From Gigaspora rosea (Eukaryota > Glomeromycota > Glomeromycetes > Diversisporales > Gigasporaceae), in the NCBI GenBank assembly GCA_003550325.1, contig QKWP01000107.1:356542-420541 (forward strand): DNA of 64,000 nt, given 5' to 3'. Both the position numbers and the translations under genes were made by a program. The notes beneath the pieces were generated by a model. That model made no database searches, was not told the origin of the DNA, and saw only the letters and a program-made list of their open reading frames with translations. Position 1 is the stretch's first letter; each line of letters starts with the position of its first letter. Shown here in pieces: positions 44,523 to 55,263 of this stretch.

Positions 44523-45185
44523 TGCTGGCTAGTTCATAGATATCGGATATACAATCAAATTTTATAAGCAATCAGGTTTTAAATTATCTAGATATTAGAA
44601 TTTTCCTTGTATCTATCTACATTCGTACAGTAAATAATCAGTACAGGATAGATATCGGATATACAATCAAATTTTATAAGATTTTAAATTATCTAGATCT
44701 TAGAATTTTCCTCAATTGACATTCGTATCTATCTACGTTTGTACAGTAAAATAACCAATACAGGTTTATACTCCTTGACATGATCATGTAATGCATATTT
44801 AGTTAGTGTAATTCCGAAAGACAATAATAAAAAAAAGACATTTTTTTATAATAATCGTCATGCACTTCAATCGAGACAAAAACCTGTTAATGCTCTGGCA
44901 AGTTCATAGATATCGGATATACAATCAAATTGTATAAGCAATCAGGTTTTAAATTATCTAGATACCTCATATCTATCCATTCGTAAATAGCCAATACAGG
45001 ATAGATATCGGATATCCAATCAAATTTTCTAAGGTTTTAATAGATCGATCTTAGAATTTTTTACATTCATACAGTAAAATAACCAATACAGGTTTATTAC
45101 TCCTTGCAATTTCGAAAGACAATAATAAAAAAAAAGATAATGATCGTTATGCACTTCAATCGAGACAAAAACCTGTTAAAGCGAT
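44523..45185. repeat. Two-copy tandem duplication, units about 370 and 290 bp
   Basis: Both units start at TAGTTCATAGATATCGGATA or its equivalent (about 44530 and 44902) and end at CAATCGAGACAAAAACCTGTTAA (about 44868-44891 and 45156-45180). Each contains a second ATAGATATCGGATA copy, so there is duplication within duplication. Unit 2 carries deletions. Confidence 0.75.
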
Positions 45186-45388
45186 GTTTGGTTAAACAAT
45201 TCTTATACAATAGATAAATATAGTACTATGTGATGCATTGTGTGATGTATAAGTGCAGAAATTCATGTTTTTACTGTGTTTAATGCATTGTCCAATTAGT
45301 TATGAGATTTTGCAGACGTACATCTTTTAAAATGCCATAAAACCATACACTACGTGATTTGTATCACTCCGTTCCTGGTATAAATTCT

Positions 45389-45700
45389 GATCTATCAATC
45401 CATTTTGAATAATTTAACTGCCAAAATAATCGTCTCTATGAGACGATTCTAACAAGCTCAAAATTATTTAAATCTGATCACAGGATTCTGAGATCATTAA
45501 GAATCTGTACTATGTAGACAATCAACTGAGAAATGGGTTGTTATATATACAACCCATTTTTCAGTTGATTGTCTACATAGTACAGATTCTTAACGATCTC
45601 AGGATCCTGTGATCAGATTTTAATATTTTGAGCTTGTTAGAATCGTCTTATAGAGATAATTATTTTAGTAGTTAAATCATTCAAAACAGATCAATAGATC
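45389..45700. repeat. Complete GTCTCATTGAGAC-family palindrome (312 bp)
   Basis: GATCTATCAATCCATTTTG and the inverted CAAAACAGATCAATAGATC end the element. The arms meet at a centre near 45545 (ATGGGTTGTTATATATACAA). This is the most complete copy and the best guide to the family's ends. Confidence 0.8.
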
Positions 45701-45915
45701 TGAAGAAATTTGATATTAAATGTGTTTACATAGTAATTCTAAAAAATACTATTAAAATTGACAAATCTTGAAAGTTATTGGGATCCTGTGATTGGATTTT
45801 GGTGATTTTAGGCTCATTAGAATCATCTCATCAAAACAGACATTTTGAAAGTTAAATCATCCAAAATGGACCAGTAGATCAAGAGATATCAGCAAGTTCA
45901 CAAATTAGCTGATAT

Positions 45916-46960
45916 GCTTTGCTTTCTATACCAATTCATTTTACAGCTATAAAATTTTCTTCCAATACTACAACTAATATACTGCAACTAATAGTACAAG
46001 CAAATACTACCTTCTCGGAATTTACCTTCTATAATGTTGGATCTGTTACTAATCTTAGTAACTCAAAATGCTCAATGGGAATAGCCCTGAATACAAACTT
46101 ACAACAATTCAATCATTTATCAGTTCTTTGCACAAATCCAAAACTAGCTATCATTATACAAAGCAAAACTAACTGCAATACTATTATCTATATTATTTAT
46201 ATATATACTGATTTCCAATCTAATATCTCAAAACACAAGACCTCTTTTACATACTAAATACAATCCTAGCAAAATATACTCATATAATTATTGTTCTATT
46301 TGGTATACCCTTTTGGTTCCAGCATATAGCAATAATAAATTTAACAATTTTGCTGATGAACTAGCAAAAAACTATACAAATTCTCTAGTTTTAGAATTTT
46401 TTCCTAACAACATCTATATATAATTCTTTATTTTATCTACAATACAAATACTTTAATATAGAGCAAAATATTGCAATACACATATTATTGCAATATGGTT
46501 ATCACAAAACCAAATTCAGTATATAATTCCTATTGCAACCCAAATTAATTGGAATACCACATAGCTTTTGTTTTAACAATAACCACAAATGCTCATACAA
46601 TTACACTAACTTTCAACTTTGCCAATTCAAATCATTTTAAATTAAAATTTATTGTATATACTTCCTTTACTACCTTATCTCAACTCCTTAAATTCTAACA
46701 ATTCTAAACACACAAAATGCATTTCTTGCAATCAATCTGAAAGCCAATTTCATTGGCTATTCTGTACCAGATATAACAATATATCTTACATTATTTATAA
46801 TACTATTATACATTCTTCTTTTTATATTTCTCAGATGTAACAGATATTCAAATTTAATAACTCTGTAAAACCTTATTAATTACTAATACTTAAATCCCAA
46901 TTACTATTCCCCTTTTAATACTCCCTTATTTATGACTACTATTCAAGGCTTTATTTCACT
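45916..46960 (+). pseudogene. LINE relic: RNase H and zinc-motif region
   Basis: Following the three frames gives IYIYTDFQS (46196-46222), VPAYSNNKFNNFADELAKN (about 46318-46374) and KCISCNQSESQFHWLFC (about 46700-46755). These match the late RNase H aspartate, the final RNase H segment and a CxxC-H-C motif, as at the 3' end of the LINE at 25-31 kb. The reading is broken by many stops and shifts. The longest open pieces are 112 and 62 codons. It is an old fragment of a different LINE from the other two. Confidence 0.6.
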
Positions 46961-46977
46961 CCTACTAATTAATATTA

Positions 46978-47786
46978 TCCTTTAAACCTTCTAGTGGGCA
47001 AATTTGCCTGCTTAAATTTTTTTGACCAATTATTGTACAATTTCTCAAAATTTTATTAAGCCGCACCCATAATCTCTTGACTAGTATGAAAGAATACTAC
47101 ATGCTAGTTGACATATGATTGTTATTTTGCGAAATTTTCTTAATATTATTCCAAAATCATCTAAGTATGGCTGACTGTTCATATGATCTTTATGATCAAA
47201 TATAATAGTAAAAATGATACTTTTATGTGACAATTGTATAACATCTTTATGATCATCACACAGAGGTACCTTTTATAATATAAATTTGAAGTTGGTCAAA
47301 GATTCTTCATGACCAACTTTACAGAATTGGTTTTTGAAATAATGCAAGTGAGATGAGGTGACTCAAAAGCTTGGTTAAAATAGCATATTTTATACCCTTT
47401 GTGTGAATTTATGCCCTTTGTTTGGATTATTTCGAGTATGCCACACTGCAGCTATTGAATGCGACATGTAGCTCGAGCTTTTTGAAGTTACTATAACCAA
47501 TTAGAATTGAAATTTTATAAAAAAAATTTTTTTATGCTTTATTTTTGTCAAATTATTTAAGTGAGAAAATTTGCCCAGGACCCCGAATATACATAGATAG
47601 GTTAGGTAAGAGTTGGCTTATTTTTGAGGTTTTTAATGCAGATCTTTTCTATTTATAGTAATTATTTGCTTATTTTTGAAGTTTTTTCTACAGATCTTTT
47701 CTTTTTTAGTAACCCTATAATTAACCTGACCTGTCTATGTATATTTTGGGGTCCTATTTGCCCACTTAAGTAGACGGTTTAAAGGA
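46978..47786. mobile_element. TA-flanked TIR MITE, GGCAAATTTGCC family, copy 4, with nested MITE
   Basis: TCCTTTAAACCTTCTAGTGG with GGCAAATTTGCCTG at the left pairs with CCACTTAAGTAGACGGTTTA and AAGGA at the right; TA borders both. Removing the hAT-type insertion at 47577-47755 and its duplicate 8 bp leaves about 620 bp, like the other copies. Confidence 0.7.
47577..47755. mobile_element. hAT-type MITE, AGGACCCCGAA family, copy 2
   Basis: AGGACCCCGAATATACATAG and the inverted TATGTATATTTTGGGGTCCT end it. ATTTGCCC is found on both sides (47569-47576, 47756-47763), an exact 8-bp target duplication. Interior as in 40938-41115. Confidence 0.88.
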
Positions 47787-48315
47787 TAATTAAATACTCT
47801 TTTTACAAAATAGCTTTCAATATTGCTATTAAAATTTTTTATATTTCTTTTATAATATTTATAAACAACTCTAAAACTATATTGTACTAAACTTGCACAA
47901 TAGAAAACCTCTTAAAACTTCAGTTTAACATCTACTATTCTACCAAATTATATACTTCTATATATAAACATACCAGAATTTACTATACTTATAGTTGTGT
48001 CTGTGGTCTTCCTAACTAGTTTCTTTTAATTATATGATAAAGATACTAATACATATTTACCTATTGGTAGAGCACTTCAAAAAATTGATATCTGGTTATA
48101 TCAATAGATTAAATATAGTTCAAATACTAATTCTATACTTCATATTCAAATCTAGATAAGTTTTAACTACTCTTGTAGGTTTAAATTGCAGATAAATTAG
48201 ATAAATATTAATTTTGTCTATAGTTTGAGTCTCAACACTTGTAATATAAACTGTATTAAATAGTTTTGTAATATTGAGAAACTATTGAGAAACCCAAAAA
48301 GAATCTTATAAAGTA
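47787..48315. other. AT-rich DNA, nothing recognised
   Basis: No gene or paired terminal repeat seen. Confidence 0.4.
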
Positions 48316-48357
48316 GGTATTCCTAAATTGGCACAGTTCCTAAATTGACGCAGTTAT

Positions 48358-48476
48358 GATATCTTATGTTCCAGTGATCGGATTCATGTGATTTTGGTAC
48401 CATCCGACTCGTCTTGTTGAGACGAGTCGAACGGTACCAAAATCACATGAATCCAATCACTGGAACGCAAGATATC
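48358..48476. repeat. Hairpin 1 in the pogo element's 5' region
   Basis: GATATCTTATGTTCCAGTG to CACTGGAACGCAAGATATC; the loop is GTCTTGTTGAGACGAGTC, the GTCTC-GAGAC core of the dispersed family. Confidence 0.8.
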
Positions 48477-48543
48477 ACTATTTAAATGATCTAAATTAAT
48501 TTTATTATTTGGTGTATTAACAAGAAGAATTGACGCAGTTATG

Positions 48544-48661
48544 ATTTCTCGTGCTCTAGTGATCGGATTTGTGTGATTTTGGTGCCATTCAACTTGTCTC
48601 ATTGAGACGAGTCGAACGGAACCAAAATCACACAAATCCGATCACTGAAACACGAAATATC
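48544..48661. repeat. Hairpin 2 in the pogo element's 5' region
   Basis: ATTTCTCGTGCTCTAGTGATC to GATCACTGAAACACGAAAT with a TGTCTCATTGAGACGAG loop. It is a diverged tandem copy of hairpin 1. Part of it is read by the 83-codon minus-strand frame, which is not a gene. Confidence 0.8.
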
Positions 48662-48868
48662 ACTATTTATTTAATTTGCATTGATTTGCATTGATTTTAT
48701 TACTTGTCAAAAATAGTCACGATACATTAAATTAGCTTTTCAAACCAAACGAACTGATATTAATATATTTGTCAAAGTAATTCAATCAAAAATCCTTTTA
48801 AAATTGTATCGATTGAACCATTTTTTGTTTAATAAGTATGTATTCATGTTTAAACGGCACTAAATTTC

Positions 48869-48869
48869 N
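48869..48869. other. Ambiguous base (N)
   Basis: A single N within the pogo element. Sequence on the two sides shows no duplication, so it looks like one uncalled base. Confidence 0.95.
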
Positions 48870-49045
48870 AAAACGCAAAATTCAATCGATTGTAAATATT
48901 TACAGATAAAATTATGTACCGCTATATTGAAATCTCAAAACCTTTCTTTAATTGAATAAAACTATTCCACTTGATAGCAGTAAAAAATTAAAACGTGATT
49001 GAAACGAAGAGTAACAATTTATTACAAAAAATTTTTAATAAAATA

Positions 49046-51000
49046 ATGGGATACAGTGATTATAATACCAGAAGTAACGCTATTAGTAATGCCCTTAAGG
49101 CAATAAAGAATGCATCAAATGATCCCAATGTTCCCAAAGTTCCCAGTGTCAGAAGTATTGCATGAGATTATGATCTTTCTGAAGCTACTCTTAGACATGC
49201 CATTAAAAATGATAGTCCTCCCGCTCGTCCTGGCCGTGCTAAAATTTCAACAACCCACGAAGAAGAACAGCTTGTGGGCTACTGCTTGAACATGCAGAAG
49301 CTCAGCTTTGGGTTGACAAGGTCTGGTGTAAACCAGCATGTGATTGATATTGTTCGTCAGGATGGGCGACCCAATCCTTTTAGTGAAAAAGGGCCGGGAC
49401 AAAAATGGCGGCAACGCTTCATGAGGGATCATCCTGAACTTTCATTCCGTGTCCCACAAGCCCTAAATGAGGCTTGCGCGCAAAAAGCGAACCCCATAAT
49501 TGTTAAGGATCATTTCGATAAACTCCAAAAAATCATCCAAGAGTATTTACTTACCGCAGATCGAATTTGGAACATGGTCCTTCTTTTGTCTTTATTTTAT
49601 TTTATCTTTTTATTTTTTTTATTTTTTTTTATTCTTTTTTTTTTTTGGTTTATTTTATTTATTTTTTCCTAGGATGAAACGGGATTTATAATTGAACCTA
49701 GAGTTCAAAAAGTTATAGCCAAAAAGGGAGTGCGCCAAGTTCATCAGGTTTCGTATGGCAGCTCACACGAGCATATTTCTGTATGCCCAACTATTTCAGC
49801 CGCTGGGACATATATCTCACCATTGTTCATATTCAAGAGAAAATGAATGATCCCAGGTCTTCTAAGTGGAGCCCCTGCAGGTTCTGTTATAGGATTCACT
49901 GAGACAGGATATATGCGAGAAAGCCTGTTTCAGAAATATATAGAGCATTTTAATAGTTCTGTCCTGCCCATAAGTCCTGTGTTGCTAATATTAGATGGCC
50001 ATAAAAGTCATATCAATTACACTAGTGTTAATTTTTGCTACGAGAATGATATCCTTCTTTATACCCTCCCCCTCATACTACTCACGTGTTACAGCCAGCT
50101 AAATTACCGTTTGCTACATTAAAAAAGTCCTATGATAAAGAGTGTGAAAAGCTTCGAATTAGTAGCAATGGTAAACATGTAACGAAGCATACATTTGCTA
50201 AAGTGTTGGGGCTATCCTATATTGCGACTTATACGCCCATGGCAATATGCAATGCATTCAAAACTACGGGAATTTGGCTATTCAACCCTATTGCAATTGG
50301 CCCTGACCGTCTAGATCCCTCATTAGCAACAGAACGTACCTATATTCCTGAACAGCAACCTTCTTCCTCTTCTTCTTTTTTCTCTTTACCTTCTTCTTCT
50401 TTACCTTCTGCCTCATCACCACAACCGCCTTTTTCACAATTGTCGTCATCTTCACAACGTTGTCTTCATCACAATCATCATCATGATCGTCTTCTTCGAA
50501 GCTTGTTCAATGTCATACATGCCTTACCAAGGCTAATCCTACTAAAAAGAGCTAATGTCAGAACTTAAGTTGCTAAATGAAAGAGTTGAACAACTAGAAG
50601 AAGAGGTTGAGACCCTTAAAAACCCTGGTACAAGCCCTTTGCGACTAATACTTAAATACTCTTTGCCTCGTAATTCACAGGCTGAAGATTCAGAGATTAG
50701 AAAAGAGCAAGCTAACTCCGAACCTCCAAAATGGAAAAAGTGAAAAACAATGCCTTTCGCCCAGCTTGTAACAAATAAAAGATCATTGGAACAATTAAGG
50801 GAAGCGGAGGAGAAGGCAGAAGAGATCACCAACAAGAAACAACGTATAAAAGAAATGGCAATCCAAAAACAGACAGCAGTGAGACCAAAAAGGCGCAGAA
50901 GGAGGAAGCCTGGAAGCAAAAAAAGGAAAATGCGGAACACATAAGGGCAGAAAAACAACGTATTAAGAATTTAAAGCAACTTGGAAAAGATAAAATATAA
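49046..51000 (+). pseudogene. Pogo/Tigger-type transposase (CENP-B-like HTH plus DDE), inactivated
   Basis: From ATG 49046 the reading gives a psq/CENP-B-type helix-turn-helix region (VPSVRSIA, then LSEATLRHAIK) and a second DNA-binding part (GPGQKWRQRFMRDHPELSFR). Next comes the DDE core: NMDETG (first Asp), LILDGHKSH (second), and THVLQPAKLPF where pogo enzymes have QPLD, so the third Asp is lost. An intron (GT-AG, 49577-49672, very T-rich) falls just before the D of NMDETG. The C-terminal part has a Ser-rich stretch and a lysine/glutamate coiled coil ending at 50998-51000. Inactivating changes: TGA at 49163-49165, TGA after FKRK (about 49844), a one-base loss in the C run near 50072, and further stops near 50566 and 50742. 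The enzyme family cuts and pastes elements at TA sites. Confidence 0.85.
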
Positions 51001-51244
51001 AATTACTCCCTTTTATTGTAGTTGCGTCAAATTAGGGTAATTTCTAGATAATCTCGATTTTGAAAAGCCCACATACTAAAATAGGAAAAAATTTTTTTTT
51101 GCATTAAAAAAAAATTTTTTTAAATAAATGCTTTTTTTTAAGTTGAAAATATACAAATTTAGCAAAAACTTGCTCGTTTTTATACTAATTCTATAACGAC
51201 TTGCTATTGATAAAATTAGCTGTATCAAATTAGGCATTCTTACC

Positions 51245-51479
51245 TTACAGTTTGTTAATAAGGATAAAAGCAAAACTTCACCTTAACAAAAAAAATTATA
51301 TTAAGACATTTTATTTATGTTTAATATTGAAAATGTTTTTTTTTTGTTAAAATGCGTGTGTGGCGCTCTTTATTTATAAACTATGTGAACTTATACCAAA
51401 ACTATCTATTTACAGCTTAATAGCTTTATACATCCGTTTTTGTTTATCTGACCCTTTATCTAAAATATTGTATAATACT
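51245..51479. other. AT-rich DNA, nothing recognised
   Basis: Includes the right flank of the pogo element. The 78-codon frame at 51360-51596 partly overlaps the LINE 3' end and is not supported. Confidence 0.4.
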
Positions 51480-51599
51480 CTAATTTCATATTTTAAGCAG
51501 GCCCTTACTCGGGCTCAGATTCCTCCAATTCTATCCGGAATTGACCCATCATCTACACCTCATCTTTTTAGTGTGTATAAACACTATATCTCATAAATA

Positions 51600-52540
51600 G
51601 CATTCATGTGGAGCCACGTTAGCGCCTGTCTAATCCTTTCTTTTTGAAGGTTTCTTACTGTGAAAATCTCCTCTATACTTGATGGGGGTGCTTCTTGGAC
51701 TTCTGTGTCTATGTGGTCGTAGACTATCTTCCAAATTTCCTTTGCTACCCTGCACTCTAGTGCAAAGTGATCAATAGTCTGTAACTCAGTCGGGCACTAT
51801 GGACATCCACTTAACTCTGGATCCACGTGTCTCAACCGGTATCATAGAGGTAATGCTTTGTGATACAGACGCCATGTAATGTCCTTTCTTTTATTTGGAA
51901 CCTTTTTCTGCGACAACCAATCATTTGTTACTAGATTACTAGCAGTCTCCTCCCCTTGAGCAGAAGTTCTCTTGTTTCTATATTTCTCAATCACTTTTTT
52001 AACTGTGATTTCTGTTCCTTTTATTTCTCCGATTCCTATTTCCTGTAGTGTTCATGGCCAGCTTCCATTTGATTCTATCTTCCCCTCTGCCCTTTTCCAA
52101 GCTAGCAAGTACGGTTTCTACATGCTGGGCTAGCCACTGGTTCTTATGTTATCCACTTCCAATTTGTGTCTGGCGTTTGTGTCTCTTTTTTCTTTTAGGG
52201 ACCTGTCAATTCTCTCTCTTTCCGCTCGTGTCCAAAGTGTTTGCTTTGTGACAAGCCCGGACCAAACCATAACCATTCTTGCCTCAAACATGTCCCTAAC
52301 GCCGGGGCTTTAAGTCCATATTCCTTACTGCTTTTCTGAAAGGTTGTAAATTTTGGAAGCATCCGCGATTTACCTTTAATCCAGACTGAGATTAACATGT
52401 TAATTTCAGCCATCTGCTTCTTCTTAGGTGGGTGTAGGTATGCGGCATACTATATCTTCGACAAGACTAATGTCTTAGCTACAAATATTTTCCCTTTGTA
52501 GGAAAGGTTCCTCATCTCGTACTTTTCTAATGATTTTTTT
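51600..52540 (-). pseudogene. LINE ORF2 C-terminal region with zinc motif, broken
   Basis: Near 51780-51900 the minus strand reads DITWRLYHKALPL, then C-P-stop-C-P-T-E-L-Q-T-I-D-H-F-A-L-E-C: a CxxC...H...C motif in which one residue between the cysteines has become TAG. The tail ends LTWLHMNAIYEI and a stop at about 51597. Upstream, 52195-52413 keeps an open piece. Several frameshifts occur. Confidence 0.7.
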
Positions 52541-53932
52541 ATTCGCTTAATCGTTAGCGGACAGAGGTCCCTCTTGGGGAGCCATCTATATGTAGGTCAT
52601 GTCCCAGGATTTTAATTGTTTCATGCTCATCCACTTTCTCATACTGTGCTTCATTATCCAATAAAACTCTTCTAGCATTTGCAGTAAGAGGAACTAGCTT
52701 TGTTTTATCTCTATTTACTCGGGCATTAGAAGCTGCTTCGTATAACTTAAATGACCTTTCTATGTTCTTCTAGTCCGACAGAGACCCTATTCCAACAGAC
52801 AGATCGTCTGCATAGGCCACCATTTTGAAATTTTGTCTTCCAACCGGTATACCTTGGATGTCTCTTTCCAACCTTTTTAAAATGGGTTCGAAGGCCAGTA
52901 CATATAAAAGAGGTGACAGAGGATCACCTTGTCTGACTCCTCTGCTGACTTTAAAGGACTCTGAAAATTCACTATCTTTGATTATATGTGCTTCTTGGTT
53001 ATTGAACAGATTTATAATTATTTTAATCATTTGCAGATCAAAATTCATTTTCCTTAAAACTAGCCTCAGATATTCATGTTCCACTCTATCAAAGGCTTTT
53101 GCTTGGTCTACTAGCAGGAGCCAGAGTTCCTGGTTAGGTTCATATTTGTTTCTCAAAGTCGAGATAATTTCCATGCCGGCATCTGTAATCAGTTTGTTTC
53201 TTACAAAGCCTTGCTGGTGGTCAGGGATTATTAATTCGCAAATTCCGTTAAGTCTGTCTGCTAATATTTTCATAAAGATCTTCACATCACTGTTTACCAG
53301 GGAGATCGGTCACCAATTATTTATGAGTTCCAGGTCTTCCGTTTTTTTAGGAATGAGCGTGATTAAGCTTTTGTGCCAGGATTCTGGCATCTTGCCCTCT
53401 TTTAAAACATTATTAAAGAGCTTATCCAGTACCAGTATTATCTCTTTCTCTGTAGCTTTATAAACTCGTAAGTTAGACCGTCATTGCCAGGAGATTTCTC
53501 TTTTGGCAGCTTCCTCACTATGTTCTGAATTTCCTCTCGAGTAATTTCTTGTAGCAAATTTTCATTCATCTCCTTCATTACCTGGGGGAGCTTCTCTGTT
53601 AATTCTTCTGCCGCCTCTTTATTTATCTTTTCTTTGTCATATAATTTAGTGTAGTAGTTGTGAATGTATTGTAAAGTGTCCTTTTCTTTATTCATTTTGT
53701 TAGGAATATTTATTTTGTCCAGGCTGCTTTGCGACCTTCTCAACTTATATCTTGAGAAAAAGAATTTGGTAGATTTCTTTCCCTTTTCAATCCATTTTGC
53801 TTTAGACCTTAATCTCCACTTTTCTGAGAGTGATGTAGCTTTTTCGCTTAACTGTACCTTTAATTCTTCCAGCTGAGTATCAAGATAATCACAGGAACCT
53901 ACTCTGGCCTTCAATTCTTTCAGTTTAGTCAC
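52541..53932 (-). pseudogene. LINE ORF2 reverse transcriptase domain, YADD intact
   Basis: Two open pieces carry the domain. The first (53932-53438) has a helical lead and SPGNDGLTYEFIKL. The second (53285-52770) has GFVRNKL, motif A LLLVDQAKAFDRVEHEYL, GVRQGDPLSPLLYVLAFEPIL and motif C VAYADDLSV (aspartates at 52803-52808). All catalytic aspartates are present. A stop and frame change separate the pieces near 53285-53440, and a stop after GIGSLSD ends the second. This copy died more recently than the 25-31 kb LINE. Confidence 0.88.
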
Positions 53933-54443
53933 CTTTTTATTTAGCTGCGCAATTCTCGTTTCCTGTATTTTTGGACCCCTAAACGGCCTTATAATTGATT
54001 AGATATTAGTTTTGCAGAGGTCCCAATCCACTGCTGAGTTTTTGGTCATGAATTTCCTCCAGGACCTCCTTTACGAGCAGATCATTCTTAAAGCAGAATT
54101 CCTCAAATCTCTATTGAGCTTCCTTTTGGGACCTTTATTATTTTGGAGGATACACTCCACCAAAAGATGATCTGAGTTTCCATATCATGTGTTAACTCCT
54201 GAGATTAAATGACCACTATCTTCATCTACAAAAATGTAGTCAATGCATGTTGCCATTGAGCTGTTGTTTCTAGTATTTTGGTGAAAAGTTATGATGGCTT
54301 AGTGTCCGAGGTATCAGCCACATTAATGAATTCTTTTATTCTATTAGTCAATAGCTTTCTTGTGGGGTCATGTTGTACCATAGCTTGACTAATCCTATTT
54401 TTCTCAGGGTTAATATTTGTATTAAAATCCTTAGCTATGATGT
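53933..54443 (-). pseudogene. LINE ORF2 endonuclease C-terminal half and linker, broken
   Basis: DFNTNINPEKNR (near 54390-54425) and YGNSDHLLVECIL (near 54145-54185) are the later endonuclease landmarks (the Asp-Asn pair and the final Asp-His). Stops interrupt the frame between and after them. Confidence 0.7.
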
Positions 54444-54928
54444 TTACCATTCTAGCTCCCTTATGTAGGGCCCAGTTCTGAAAAAAGGTTGCTCTTTTCC
54501 CCGGGCTTGGGGGGCATAGACATTCATTAACATAAATGTCTGGTTCTTAAATGTACACCGTGTTGAGATAATTCTCCCATTATTAGAGACCTTTATATCT
54601 TTGAACCGAATGTCTCTATTTCCAGCTAGTATTGCTGCGCATTCAGACATATTGAGTCATAATTCCATTGTGTCTTTAAAAGGTTTCTAGTGTTCTCATT
54701 TCTTAAATTTGTTTCTTGTAACATAATAAAATCTATTCTATATAATTTAAGCAAGTTTAATATAGCATCTTGTTTGTCCCTATTATTCAGCCCTTTTACG
54801 TTTAATGTGGCTATTTTAACTTCTTTTGATTGGGACAATTTGAGATAAAAGTGTGGAGGACAACTATCCTCGGGGAGAGCCCCCTTCCCCCAAAGTTGGT
54901 TGTAGGAAGCTGCCCTCGAGTTTGTCAT
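54444..54928 (-). pseudogene. LINE ORF2 start and endonuclease N-terminal half
   Basis: ORF2 opens at ATG 54928 and reads VKIATLNVKGLNNRDKQD, then FIMLQETNLRN (catalytic Glu). A frame change near 54640 leads to MSECAAILAGNRDIRF and FMLMNVYAP. The ATG was chosen because it follows the ORF1 stop by 3 bases. Confidence 0.8.
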
Positions 54929-54931
54929 TTT

Positions 54932-55260
54932 TCAATCATTTCTATTTTTCTTATCGTTGTGCTTTTTGTAAGTTACTATGGTAAATCCATCCTCATCTGT
55001 GCTCTTGTTGTTTATAACTATTTCCATTTTTGAGTCAGGTAGGAGATCTTGTAGCTCCGTTTTCTGGGGGTGTTTGTTACTATTCAGCCCTCCGTAAAGC
55101 GTTGATAGCTCGTCTTTGTTGGGTTCTGCTCCCATTTCCGAGCCTGCTGTGATAGGTGCAGAAGCGACGCATTCTTCAGTCATCTGATCATCTGATTCTA
55201 CTTGTGTAACTTATGTTGCCTGTATCTGTTGAGTTATTTCACCTGCCAATGCATCCTGAT
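54932..55260 (-). pseudogene. LINE ORF1 C-terminal segment
   Basis: An 83-codon piece (55183-54932, ending TIVTYKKHNDKKNRND) is acidic at first and basic at its end. It follows a stop at about 55264 and leads to the ORF1 stop (TGA) just before ORF2. It most likely belongs to ORF1 and was cut off by mutation. Confidence 0.6.
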
Positions 55261-55263
55261 TTC

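Larger units (their letters stand above)
42506..45915. repeat. 3.4-kb inverted-repeat structure splitting a LINE relic
   Basis: The left arm (42506-42714: ATATCGGCTAATTTGTGAAC, then the GTCTCATTGAGAC-family arm, then ACATTTAATATTGA) is complementary to the right arm (45710-45915). Between them are AGCTGCGCAATG with CCAGGAACGGA (42719-42755) and the inverted CTCCGTTCCTGG (45367), then the repeats listed separately. No intact gene lies inside. Confidence 0.65.
48316..51244 (+). mobile_element. Pogo-type DNA transposon, decayed
   Basis: Diverged inverted ends can be aligned: GGTATTCCTAAATTGGCACAG at the left with CTGTATCAAATTAGGCATTC and TTACC at the right. A second inner pair is CCTAAATTGACGCAGTTA (48339) and TAGTTGCGTCAAATTAGG (51019). 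TA lies next to the left end; the right border is not exact. The 2.9-kb interval holds two hairpins, then a transposase pseudogene. Confidence 0.6.

Noticed and set aside
51360..51596. 78-codon frame next to the LINE
   Set aside because: Overlaps the 3' untranslated end of the minus-strand LINE on the opposite strand; no domain and no context.
52825..53463. 212-codon plus-strand frame
   Set aside because: It is the antisense shadow of the LINE reverse transcriptase, whose YADD and other motifs are on the minus strand.
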